Positions 39,247 through 47,625 of a DNA stretch of 64,000 nt are shown here, piece by piece. The notes beneath the pieces were generated by a model. The model was not told the origin of the DNA. It saw only the letters and a program-made list of their open reading frames with translations, and searched no databases. The position numbers were made by a program, and so were the translations under genes. Numbering within the stretch: the first letter of the stretch is position 1; each line of letters opens with the position of its first letter. Source of the DNA: CAYNRE01 sp964399535 (GTDB lineage: Bacteria > Planctomycetota > Planctomycetia > Pirellulales > CAYNRE01); assembly GCA_964399535.1 (NCBI GenBank), contig CAYNRE010000009.1, forward strand, positions 558,001-622,000. The letters are read 5' to 3'.

Positions 39247-40218
39247 CTAGGGGCCGAGCACCTGATCTCCCGTGGCCACCTGGGTAACGCGCCCCCCTTC
39301 GAGCTCAACCCAAATGGGCGTCGGCGAAAGCCAGTGCCGGTCGGCCGGCATCGCCGCATACCGAGCGTGCTCGAGATGTTGCCGCAAAAGCGACTTCTCG
39401 CCCGAGAAGGGAGGAAACTCGACCAGCGCCACGCGCACACCAGGCTCGGGTTGCGTCCAGCGAGGTTGTTTCAGCATTCGGTGAAACAAGCCGGGGCAAT
39501 TCTTGCATTGCGGAAAATAGAACAAGATGCGCCACCTGCCGGTTTCCATTTCCCAATCTTTGGGCAAATCGTCGATCAACGGCAGTCGATGCCCTAACCA
39601 TTGGTCTGGCTCGAGCGCTACCGTCCCGGCTTCATTGCTGCGCAATCCGGGCGCCCCCCGGCTCACCGTATTGCCAGAGATGACTACCGCAGGCACCGCA
39701 CCCAACAGCGCCAAGCCGATCATTCCAGCCACCATCCGCCCCAGTTCCTCGCGGCGCGAAAACCCGGCCGGCGCCGGAGCGCTCATCAACCACAGCGCTA
39801 GCACCAGGTCTGTCAGCACCATGCTCCGCGGGTGCACCACCCATTCTCCCCAGCAGCCGCAACTGTTCGATCCGCGGGCCCACTGCCAGGCCGCGACCAG
39901 CGCTAGCAGCAAAAAAAAGACCGTCGCCGCCCGTTGCGTTCGAGTTCCTCCGAGCCGAGCCAGTAGCACCCAGCCCAACGACCACTCGACCACCGCTACC
40001 GGCAATTGCACCAGGGGATGTTCGATAACCGGCGCGTATGGGTACAGGCCCGACAGATACCAGGCCGCGTGCCATTTCAGCAGCGCCGCTAAGACGAGAA
40101 TGGTTCCCCCCAGGAACCACGCCGCTCCACCGCAAACGCCCACCAGGCGGCGCACGAAAAACCCCGCCGAAGCACCCGATTCGGGCCGTTGCGGCGGGGT
40201 TATCCAGTGCCGGTTCAT
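39247..40218 (-). CDS. MauE/DoxX-like membrane protein with extracytoplasmic CxxC domain
   Basis: A 323-residue protein. Residues about 20-165 form four to five membrane helices with the MauE/DoxX-type features GGTILVLAALLKWHAAWYLS, LVQLPVAVVEWSLGWVLL and a cysteine pair SCGCWGEW in a loop, a pattern shared with methylamine-utilisation MauE proteins. The C-terminal part (about 200-323) has RILFYFPQCKNCPGLFHRML, containing CKNC, which could be a thioredoxin-like active site. The two cysteine pairs suggest a role in disulfide or haem-thiol chemistry outside the cytoplasm. The start is ATG 40218, 10 bases after the thiolase stop. Confidence 0.75.
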   Translation of the reverse strand: MNRHWITPPQRPESGASAGFFVRRLVGVCGGAAWFLGGTILVLAALLKWHAAWYLSGLYPYAPVIEHPLVQLPVAVVEWSLGWVLLARLGGTRTQRAATVFFLLLALVAAWQWARGSNSCGCWGEWVVHPRSMVLTDLVLALWLMSAPAPAGFSRREELGRMVAGMIGLALLGAVPAVVISGNTVSRGAPGLRSNEAGTVALEPDQWLGHRLPLIDDLPKDWEMETGRWRILFYFPQCKNCPGLFHRMLKQPRWTQPEPGVRVALVEFPPFSGEKSLLRQHLEHARYAAMPADRHWLSPTPIWVELEGGRVTQVATGDQVLGP

Positions 40219-40228
40219 TCGTAGGCGC

Positions 40229-41383
40229 TCAGATGCGCTCGATGATCGTGGCCGTGGCCATCCCGTGGCCAATGCACATCACCTGCAGGCCGAGCGTGCC
40301 CCCCGTGGCTTCCAGCCCGGTAACCATTTTGGCCATCAGGCCAGCCCCGGTAGCACCCAGCGGATGGCCGTGCGCGATGGCTCCGCCCCAGGGGTTCACC
40401 TTGGCCATGTCGGGCTTGAGCTCGCGGGCCCAGCCGAGCACGACCGAGGCGAAGGCCTCGTTGATTTCGATCCAGTCGAGGTCTTTCATGGTCAGCCCCG
40501 CCCGCTCGAGCGCTTTTTTCGTGGCGGGAATTACACCAGCCAGTTGCAGCGTCGGGTCGTCTCCGACCGCTACCCGCGCCAAGAACCGAGCCCGGGGCTT
40601 AAGCCCCTCGACCTGGGCCACTTCCCGATTGGCGATCAGCACCGCCGCGGCGCCGTCGGAAACCTGGCTGCTGTTGGCCGCGGTGACGATGCCCCCCCCG
40701 TCGGGCCGAAAAACCGTGGCCAGGCTCGCAATCTTGGCCGGGTCGAGTTTGTCGCGAATGCCCTCGTCGCGCAAGAGGGTGATCTCGGCTCCCTGGGAGT
40801 CGATGCCTGGCGTGGGGATGATCTCCTTGTTCCGCCCCTCGTGCGCGGCGCGGCTGGCTCGGCGATGGCTCTCCATGGCAAACTCGTCGGCTTCTTGCCG
40901 GGTAATGTGCCATTTGTCGGCCATCCGCTCGGCACTTTCACCCTGATGAATCAGCTCAAAGCGGCTGAACAGCTCGGGGTTCAGCTTTTCCAGTCCCCCC
41001 AGGTCGCTGAACATCGGAGCCCGGGTCATCGACTCGACGCCGGCCCCGATCGAAAACTGGGCATCGCCGGCGGCGACCTGTTGCGCGGCGAAATGCACCG
41101 CCTGTTGGCTCGAACCGCACATCCGGTTCAGGCTCACCGCGGGCACCTCGACCGGGAAACCCGCCAGCAGCACTCCCAGTCGACCAACGTTGGCCCCCTG
41201 CTCGCCGGCCTGGGTAACGCAGCCTGCCACCACGTCTTCCACCCGGGCGGGGGCCACGCCCACCTGGTCGATAACACTTCGCAGAGCCAGCGACAACAGA
41301 GTGTCGGGACGGGTTTCACGCAGGGCCCCGTCACGGCGACCGAACGCGGTGCGAGCGACGGAAACGATGACCGGCTGAGACAT
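40229..41383 (-). CDS. Acetyl-CoA acetyltransferase (thiolase)
   Basis: A 384-residue thiolase that either condenses two acetyl-CoA or cleaves 3-ketoacyl-CoA. The nucleophilic cysteine is in LNRMCGSSQQAVHFAAQQV. The C-terminal signatures are NEAFASVVLGW, NPWGGAIAHGHPLGATGA and MCIGHGMATATI, with His and the second Cys. The sequence is closer to degradative (FadA/AtoB type) thiolases. An acyl-CoA dehydrogenase gene lies within 2 kb on the same strand, consistent with fatty-acid or short-chain acid degradation. The substrate is not resolved. It starts at ATG 41383. Confidence 0.93.
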   Translation of the reverse strand: MSQPVIVSVARTAFGRRDGALRETRPDTLLSLALRSVIDQVGVAPARVEDVVAGCVTQAGEQGANVGRLGVLLAGFPVEVPAVSLNRMCGSSQQAVHFAAQQVAAGDAQFSIGAGVESMTRAPMFSDLGGLEKLNPELFSRFELIHQGESAERMADKWHITRQEADEFAMESHRRASRAAHEGRNKEIIPTPGIDSQGAEITLLRDEGIRDKLDPAKIASLATVFRPDGGGIVTAANSSQVSDGAAAVLIANREVAQVEGLKPRARFLARVAVGDDPTLQLAGVIPATKKALERAGLTMKDLDWIEINEAFASVVLGWARELKPDMAKVNPWGGAIAHGHPLGATGAGLMAKMVTGLEATGGTLGLQVMCIGHGMATATIIERI

Positions 41384-41629
41384 GGCTCACCTCTTCTTGG
41401 GGATTAGCAGCTACGGGACGGGGGTTGCCGGGGCCATCCCGGACCAAGCACCCCAAGCGGCTGTGCCCGCCAGTGAATTGGATGCCGTCCCCCGCCGTCG
41501 AGTGTCACTTACCGACCGGCACCACGCAAGAGTCGAAATCCGCCCGGAGTGGCCTGAAACGATCGCGCCGGCGTGACCGCAGCACTGGGCGATTGCCCCG
41601 AGTCGCGCCGCCTGCCAGAATTCAGGCCT

Positions 41630-42085
41630 ATGGCTAGCACCCCACTCGAGTTCGGCGGCGAGGAAGATTTTGAGGCAACCCCCGCCGAGTTATTTGCCGC
41701 CTTGACCGATTTCAGCCGCCTGGCCCGCATCATCCCCGACCTCGCTTCGTTCGAAGCTACCGGCGACCGAACGGCTCAGGCCGTGGTCCGGCCAGGGTTT
41801 TCGTTCTTGCGGGGCACCTTGCGGCTGGGGCTTTCGCTCGAAGACCTTCAACCGCCGGAAGCCGCCCAGATGCGGGTTCATGCCAAGGGCATTGGCGTGG
41901 AAATGCAAATCGCCTCGCGGTTGTCGATCGTGCCTGCCGGCCAGGGGGCCCGGTTGCTGTGGTCGGCCCAGGTGAGCCAGCTCAAGGGGCTGGTGACGTC
42001 CGTCAGTCCGGCGCTTATTCGAGGCGCGGCCGACCAGGTCATTCGCCACTCTTGGCAGCAGGTGCGGCGCGAACTGGCCGGCTAA
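41630..42085 (+). CDS. CoxG-like SRPBCC protein
   Basis: A 151-residue START-fold protein similar to the small subunit G of carbon-monoxide dehydrogenase and other polyketide-cyclase-like proteins. Typical parts are EEDFEATPAELFAALTDFSR near the N-terminus, LARIIPDLASFEATGD, and the final helix IRGAADQVIRHSWQQVRREL. It probably binds a hydrophobic ligand. No CO dehydrogenase subunits are near. The start at ATG 41630 is chosen because the frame upstream, open from 41573, has no protein-like start. It diverges from the thiolase gene. Confidence 0.82.
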   Translation: MASTPLEFGGEEDFEATPAELFAALTDFSRLARIIPDLASFEATGDRTAQAVVRPGFSFLRGTLRLGLSLEDLQPPEAAQMRVHAKGIGVEMQIASRLSIVPAGQGARLLWSAQVSQLKGLVTSVSPALIRGAADQVIRHSWQQVRRELAG

Positions 42086-42134
42086 CGCCTCCCGCGCAAG
42101 GCCGACTTCGGCCATTGGTTGGTCGCGGAACCCG

Positions 42135-43316
42135 TTAGTGAAACGCCGCGTAGTCGCGCCCCAGCAGCTTGGCGGCGATCTTGAGTTTCATGATCTCGTC
42201 GGTTCCCTCGTACAGCCGGCAGACCCGTACGTCTTGCAGGTGGCGCCCCACGCGATACAGTTCCGACCAGCCGCGGCCCCCCCAAATTTGCACCGCGTGA
42301 TCGGCCGCCTCCCACGCGGCGTTGGTAATGAACCACTTGGCCTGGGCCACGCGGTAATCGGCCTCCTGGGCCAGTTCGGCGTTGGCGGGGTCGGAATCGC
42401 TTTGGCCCTTGGCCTCGATGGCCCGCTCGAGCAAGGCGTCGCTGGCGGCCCGGGCGATCTCGATTTGGGCCAGGTGATCTTGCACCAACTGGTGCTTGCC
42501 GATCGGTTTGCCGTGCTGCCAGCGCGACTGGCAGTAGGCGACGCATTCAGTCAGGCAATCTTCGATCACCCCCAGGCAGCCGGCCGCCACGCTCAACCTG
42601 CCCGAAACCAGCGTGCCCATCGCCACGCGGAACCCGTTGCCCAGGCCTCCGAGCAGGTTCTCGGCCGGCACTGGGTGATCGATCATCTCGAACATGCCGG
42701 TGTTGGCCGTGTACATGCCCATCTTCGAGTGCAATTCTTCCCGCTGGAAACTGTCGCCGGCGGTTTCCACGATGAAGGCGCTGATCCGCCGCTCGGACCC
42801 GGTGGCCCCTTCGGGATACGCGAACGTAACCACCACGTCGGCAATGCTGCCGTTGGAGATCAGATATTTGGTGCCGTTCAATCGATAGCCATCCCCCTCG
42901 CGTCGAAACGTGCTGGTCATCTCGAGCGGGTTCGACCCCGCATCGGGCTCGGTCAGGCCAAAGGCCATGATCGATTCTCCCCGAGCGCTGGGGGGCAAAA
43001 AGCGCTGCTTCTGTTCGGCCGTGCCGTAACGCAGCACCGGGTACTGGCCAATCGAGGTCTGGCCGGAGAAGAAGGTCCGCACCCCCGTTCCCTCCCGGCC
43101 GATCCGAGCCAGCGCCCGGGCATAGGTGGCCGCGTTGGCCCCGCGACCACCGAGCTCGGTCGGCACGGGCAGGGCCAACACCCGGTGTTTCTGGGCCAGC
43201 CGGATCGTGTCGGGGTTATAGCGCCGCTCGACGTAGCAAAGCTCCTCTAGGGGGCGCAGTTCCTGGCAAAAGGACTCGACATCGTCGAGGATCGCTTGGT
43301 CCACCGGGATGGGCAT
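42135..43316 (-). CDS. Acyl-CoA dehydrogenase
   Basis: A 393-residue FAD-dependent dehydrogenase that puts the first double bond into acyl-CoA. Visible motifs are FGLTEPDAGSNPLEMTSTF (FAD/acyl site), YRLNGTKYLISNGSIADVVV, VSGRLSVAAGCLGVIEDCL, QIWGGRGWSELYRVGRHLQD and the C-terminal RLYEGTDEIMKLKIAAKL, where the catalytic glutamate (YEGT) of the medium-chain type is kept. The chain-length preference is unknown. It starts at ATG 43316. Its 3' end lies 50 bases from the CoxG-like gene. The thiolase at 40229-41383 may act in the same pathway. Confidence 0.93.
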   Translation of the reverse strand: MPIPVDQAILDDVESFCQELRPLEELCYVERRYNPDTIRLAQKHRVLALPVPTELGGRGANAATYARALARIGREGTGVRTFFSGQTSIGQYPVLRYGTAEQKQRFLPPSARGESIMAFGLTEPDAGSNPLEMTSTFRREGDGYRLNGTKYLISNGSIADVVVTFAYPEGATGSERRISAFIVETAGDSFQREELHSKMGMYTANTGMFEMIDHPVPAENLLGGLGNGFRVAMGTLVSGRLSVAAGCLGVIEDCLTECVAYCQSRWQHGKPIGKHQLVQDHLAQIEIARAASDALLERAIEAKGQSDSDPANAELAQEADYRVAQAKWFITNAAWEAADHAVQIWGGRGWSELYRVGRHLQDVRVCRLYEGTDEIMKLKIAAKLLGRDYAAFH

Positions 43317-43567
43317 TTCTGGTTCGTTCTTCGGCTTGGGGAATGGCGAATTGGTCGAGAATGGGGTCCGCTGGCGGCCGGCCCAACAATCCGGCGAGCG
43401 CCCCGACCGCTGGCATTATAAGGGCCAAGAGCACCCCCAGGACCAGAGGTAACCGCAACTAGAAACGGGCGCCCCCGGCGGTGATTCGCCGCCAAGCAAG
43501 GCGGCCCCCTGGGCCCCTAGAAGCCCTTCGCGATATCGCGGGTCGCTTGCCATCGAGCGGCAGACGG

Positions 43568-44665
43568 TCAGCAACCGATCGGCACCCCGGCCCTCCGCTG
43601 GGCGCCCACCGAGCCAGCCGCGGAGGGGCCCTGCTGCCGGGCCGGCTTCTCCAGCACGATTCGCAACAATACGGCCTGCACGTCGCGGAAATATCGCCAC
43701 GAGCAGGGGAAGAACATGACGTACTTGTTGTAGGTTTCAACCCCCACCAGTTCGATCGCCCGGTCGCGCTGAGCCACGAGCCGCTCGAACCAGTGGCGCA
43801 GGGTTTCCGGATAGGTGTCGTGTAGCGACTGGTGGGCCACGCGGAAGCCGACTTCTTGAGCGGTCCGCAATTGCACCGGGTAAGGGGGCGTAACCGAGCC
43901 GGGAAAGAAGATCTGGCCGATCAGCCCCGCAACGGGCACGCCGCGCCCCGTGCCGCAGAAGAAATGGGTGACCATGCGCCCCCCCGGCTTCAGCGCTCGA
44001 TACAGCTTGTCGAGCGTGGGCCGCAAATCGCCCGGCCGCACATGTTCCCAGGCGCCGACCGAGTAAATCTTGTCGAACGCTTCCTCGGGCAGTGGCTCGG
44101 TAATGAAGTTCTTGAACTCGACCTGCAAGCCCCGATGTTCGACGTTGTAGGCCACTTGCTCGCGCGAGATCGTGTAGCCGTGCGCGTTGTGGGGCTCGCC
44201 AGTGCGCTGGGCTACCTCGGCCAGGATGCCCCCCCAACCGCAGCCGAGCTCAAGTATCTTCTCGCCCGGCCGGGGATCGACCAGGTTGAGAATGAATCGG
44301 ACTTTGTTTTCCTGCGCTTCCTCCAAGGTCTCCTCGCCGGTGTGAAAGTCGGCGCAGGAATACAGCATGTACTTGCGATCCAGGAACAATTCGTAGAAAT
44401 CGTTGGAAACGTCGTAGTGCTTGGCGATGCCCGCTTCGTGCGTCGACCGCAAGAAGCGCTTGAGCAGCCAGGGGCGCAAAGGGGCCCAGGGAACATTCAA
44501 ACGAATCCAGTCTTCCAACGGCGGAAAAGGCCGAGTCACATAGTTCCAGGCCCAATCGGGATCCAACGGGCGAGGCGAGCGAATCAGGTACTTGACCACG
44601 CCGTACGAGGGTCCGTAAACGAGCGTGTCAGCGACAATGGCCAAATGGCGGAGAATGTTGTTCAT
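43568..44665 (-). CDS. Cyclopropane-fatty-acyl-phospholipid synthase family methyltransferase
   Basis: A 365-residue SAM-dependent methyltransferase. The conserved family core is AKHYDVSNDFYELFLDRKYM followed by LYSCADFHTGEETLEEAQ, then SAM motif I ILELGCGWGGILAEVA, and GVETYNKYVMFFPCSWRYF in the C-terminal half. Cyclopropane synthases act on double bonds of membrane phospholipid acyl chains. The residues that bind bicarbonate cannot be checked fully by eye. The N-terminus has no membrane anchor beyond a short hydrophobic patch. It starts at ATG 44665. The product could instead be a methylated or other modified fatty acid, since relatives differ in outcome. Confidence 0.87.
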   Translation of the reverse strand: MNNILRHLAIVADTLVYGPSYGVVKYLIRSPRPLDPDWAWNYVTRPFPPLEDWIRLNVPWAPLRPWLLKRFLRSTHEAGIAKHYDVSNDFYELFLDRKYMLYSCADFHTGEETLEEAQENKVRFILNLVDPRPGEKILELGCGWGGILAEVAQRTGEPHNAHGYTISREQVAYNVEHRGLQVEFKNFITEPLPEEAFDKIYSVGAWEHVRPGDLRPTLDKLYRALKPGGRMVTHFFCGTGRGVPVAGLIGQIFFPGSVTPPYPVQLRTAQEVGFRVAHQSLHDTYPETLRHWFERLVAQRDRAIELVGVETYNKYVMFFPCSWRYFRDVQAVLLRIVLEKPARQQGPSAAGSVGAQRRAGVPIGC

Positions 44666-44799
44666 AGCGTGTCCAGCGTAAACCGGTTGAACCTGTTACC
44701 TGACGCCGCTCCGCGGTTCCGCCGAACCGCCTGTTGCAATGACTTGTTCCCCTTCGCGGAATCCCTCCTCTACGCCCCGTGCGCCTCCCTGGCCAACCG

Positions 44800-45771
44800 C
44801 TAAGACGATGCCTGCTCGCCGGCCGATTCACTCCGCTGCTGATTGAGCAATTCGCCGAGATGCAACTCGACCGAGCCGGCCAGAGCCCCCGTGCTGTAAC
44901 CTCCCTCGAGCAGGCTGACCACGCGCCCACCCGAGTATCCTTGCGCCACGTCGAGCACCATTCGCGTCAGGGTCGCGAAATCCTCCGTTTCCAATCCCAG
45001 CGAACCGACCGGGTCGTCGCGATGAGCATCGAACCCGGCGCTAATCAGAACCAGTTCGGGCCGCACCCGAGCGGCGAAGTCTTCCAAGTGGCGCTGGAAC
45101 TGGTCCAAAAACGTTTGTCGCGGGGTGCCAAACTCCAGCGGCAGGTTGCGTGTCCAACCCAGCCCGGCGCCGGTGCCGGTTTCATCGGTAGCGCCGCTGC
45201 CTGGGTAAAACGGCCAGCGGTGGATCGAGAAGAACCCGATCTGCCCGTCTTCCCAGAAGGCGTCCTGGGTGCCGTTACCGTGGTGCACATCCCAATCGAC
45301 AATCAGCACGCGGCTCAGCCCCTGTTCGTCGACCGCCGACCGCGCGGCCAGCGCCACGTTGTTAAACAGGCAAAAACCCATCGGGGCATCGACCAGGGCG
45401 TGGTGGCCTGGCGGCCGCACCAGGCACAGCGCGCGGTGGTCGGGGCCGGTCAGCACGCGCCGCACCGCATCGACGGCGGCCCCGGCCGCCAGCGCCGCCA
45501 CGTCGAACGACTCGCTCGAAATCACCGTGTCGGACTCGATTCGCCCCCCGCCCTGCGCCGCCGCCTGCAGGATGGAAGCCACGTAGCTAGCCCGGTGTGC
45601 TCGTGCCAACTGGGCCGCGCTCAGCGGCTCGAACCGAGGCTGCTCACAGGCCCGGTCCAGGCCGGTTCTGGCCAGGTGTCGGGCAATCGCGGCAACTCGC
45701 TCGGGGCGTTCCGGATGGCGGGGGCCGGTCTGGTGCCGCTCGAACATCGGGCTTTGGTACAGCAGCGTCAT
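44800..45771 (-). CDS. Histone-deacetylase family protein (AcuC/acetylpolyamine amidohydrolase-like)
   Basis: A 323-residue zinc-dependent deacetylase. The catalytic histidine pair is LVRPPGHHALVDAPMGFCLF, the zinc ligands are in VDWDVHHGNGTQD and SAGFDAHRDDPVG, and the glycine-rich loop LLEGGYSTGALA follows. Bacterial members deacetylate acetyl-CoA synthetase (AcuC), acetylpolyamines or other small acetylated compounds. The conserved residues do not discriminate between these. It starts at ATG 45771 with HQTGPRHPERPERV, a typical N-terminal segment. No acuA or acs lies near. Confidence 0.9.
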   Translation of the reverse strand: MTLLYQSPMFERHQTGPRHPERPERVAAIARHLARTGLDRACEQPRFEPLSAAQLARAHRASYVASILQAAAQGGGRIESDTVISSESFDVAALAAGAAVDAVRRVLTGPDHRALCLVRPPGHHALVDAPMGFCLFNNVALAARSAVDEQGLSRVLIVDWDVHHGNGTQDAFWEDGQIGFFSIHRWPFYPGSGATDETGTGAGLGWTRNLPLEFGTPRQTFLDQFQRHLEDFAARVRPELVLISAGFDAHRDDPVGSLGLETEDFATLTRMVLDVAQGYSGGRVVSLLEGGYSTGALAGSVELHLGELLNQQRSESAGEQASS

Positions 45772-46259
45772 GCCACGCAGCCTCCGCGGGACAATGGCAA
45801 CCAGGCATGTCCCGATGCTCGGAACTAGCCCCGGGCTGGGCGTCGCCGGTCAACTGGCGAGTTTGGCCCAGATTATCGTAACAACTTGGCAGCCCTAGTT
45901 TTACTTTGCCTGGAGCGGCCCGTTCCCCCGCCTGAAACGGGGACCAACCCAGCTTGACATTCAGGCCGGGCGAACAATACTGAAAGTTACCGCGAGTAAC
46001 TCGGAAGCTATTGACGGACCTAGAGTTGCGCGGACTACTCAGGTTGGCTCTGGGGTCGCTGGCAAACGTGGCTCGAAACGCCGGCCACGAAGGTGTACTA
46101 TCCGCAGCAAGGTGTCGGCTGGGACCGGGCTGTCCAGGGTGCGGCGGCCCCGGCTGTGCGGCAGGCCTCTCCTCATCCGGTTCCCTGATCCTTGACCTGC
46201 ATTTTCCTGGATCGACCTCGCAGGGCCGATCAGACCCGAGCCCTTCACTTGAAGTCGTA
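45772..46259. other. Divergent control region
   Basis: This 488-base stretch separates the deacetylase (minus) from the secreted protein at 46260 (plus). It contains the promoter and palindrome at 45954-46001, listed separately. The rest shows no coding potential; the open frame from 46011 has no protein-like sequence until 46260. Confidence 0.5.
45954..46001 (+). promoter_or_regulatory. Promoter with palindrome at the transcription start
   Basis: TTGACA (45954-45959, perfect -35) is followed after 16 bases by AATACT (45976-45981, four of six). Directly downstream is AGTTAC-CGCGA-GTAACT (45985-46001), a perfect six-base inverted repeat that would include the transcript start. It could be an operator or form a hairpin at the 5' end of the RNA. 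The presumed target is the secreted protein at 46260, about 270 bases downstream. Confidence 0.5.
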
Positions 46260-47519
46260 ATGGCCCGATTGTCAGTGCGCAAATCGCCGAGTGATTCCCG
46301 ACGGGCCGGTCCCGGACCCGCTCGATCGTGGCTGGCCTGCGCGCTCGGTGCCCTACTGCCGCTACTGGTCGCGGCGCCGCTTGCGGCCCAAGAGGTGGTG
46401 GGGCCGGCCAAAGGCAAACGCATCGAGGCCACCGAACCCGAAGGGGGGAAGTCCGATGCCCCGAAAATGGCCGCCTCGGGCACCGTTTCGAACCAACAGC
46501 TATTCACCGACTACTACACCTTCCGGCTGGCCGAATTCACCTGGGCTGAGAACGCCAACAAACTGCCCGAGCTGCGCAAGCGGCTGCGGAGCGACATGCG
46601 CAAGGCCACGGGCGACGCGCACTCGCAACTGAATAACCTGGTGCTCACCGAATCGCTCAAGGTGGCCAAGAACCCTGAATTCAGTTGGGTAGCTCGGGTC
46701 AACGCCGTCATCATGATTGGCGAACTGAACGAGCGCGAGCCTTCGCTGGGCAGCAGCAGCGAGCCGGTGCCGCTGCCGGCCGCCCGGTCGCAACTGCTGG
46801 CCCTCTCGGCTTTGCGCAGCCCGAAATCGGGCGTGGACGATGCCTTGGCCGCCGCGGCGCTTTCGGGCCTTTGGCGACACGCCCGCAGCGCTCTGGACGA
46901 TGCCGCGCGCCGCGAATTAGCCCCGGTCATGTTCACGCTGGCCACCAATACCAAGCGGCCGAAGTTCCGCTCCGAAGAGGCGCAATATTTTCTGCGGATG
47001 CGAGCCCTCGACATCCTGGGCGAGCTGCACAGCCCTGACCTGGAACGGGGCGACGCCAAGGTGATGCAGACCTGTTTGGAAATGGTGCAAGAATCGCCCG
47101 CCCCGCTTTGGTTTCGCACCCAGGCGGCCGCCAACCTGGGAAAACTCAACTTTCAAGATTCGGCCAAAGTGAATTTCTCGCTGGCCGGCAAACTCTGTGC
47201 CGAGCTAGCCCTGACCGCCGTCGACAAGAAGATTCCCCGCCGCGGGCTGTCGACCTACTTGCAGCGCATCGACGACGCGCTCAAAGGCAGCGACGGTTCG
47301 AGCGGCATGGCCAAGGTGGCCAGCGGAGATCACAAGGCCTATCTCGACGAACTGATTAGTCGCATCGAATTACTGGAAAGCGTCGTCATCGATCGCAAAA
47401 TCGGAGACGACGAGATGTACAGCAAACTCGACGAACCCGTACGCGGTCTCACTCAGTGGCTGAAGGAAAAGCCCGTGGAGCCGACCCTGTTGGCGGGGCT
47501 TCCCCCCCTGAGCCAGTAA
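46260..47519 (+). CDS. Secreted helical protein, unrecognised
   Basis: A 419-residue exported protein. The signal peptide covers about residues 1-44: after a basic stretch, WLACALGALLPLLVAAPLAA ends with AQE. The mature part is largely alpha-helical, with recurring features such as VARVNAVIMIGELNE, ALSALRSPKSGVDDALAAAA, FRTQAAANLGKLNFQDSA, in the style of HEAT or armadillo repeats. The downstream gene at 47626 is a clear HEAT-repeat lipoprotein, 106 bases away, so the two may work together at the cell envelope. I cannot give a biochemical function. Confidence 0.75.
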   Translation: MARLSVRKSPSDSRRAGPGPARSWLACALGALLPLLVAAPLAAQEVVGPAKGKRIEATEPEGGKSDAPKMAASGTVSNQQLFTDYYTFRLAEFTWAENANKLPELRKRLRSDMRKATGDAHSQLNNLVLTESLKVAKNPEFSWVARVNAVIMIGELNEREPSLGSSSEPVPLPAARSQLLALSALRSPKSGVDDALAAAALSGLWRHARSALDDAARRELAPVMFTLATNTKRPKFRSEEAQYFLRMRALDILGELHSPDLERGDAKVMQTCLEMVQESPAPLWFRTQAAANLGKLNFQDSAKVNFSLAGKLCAELALTAVDKKIPRRGLSTYLQRIDDALKGSDGSSGMAKVASGDHKAYLDELISRIELLESVVIDRKIGDDEMYSKLDEPVRGLTQWLKEKPVEPTLLAGLPPLSQ

Positions 47520-47625
47520 CCGGCGTTCGAGCAGTCGCCACCCGGAGCCGACGGTTCGTCGATTCCCGCCCAGGCCAGGGCGGGCCGAGTACCGAAGCTA
47601 CGAATTGCCCAGGAGCTCTCCACGG

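Noticed and set aside
41630..42085. Carbon-monoxide dehydrogenase cluster from the CoxG-like gene
   Set aside because: No coxL, coxM or coxS genes are near. The SRPBCC fold alone does not imply CO oxidation.
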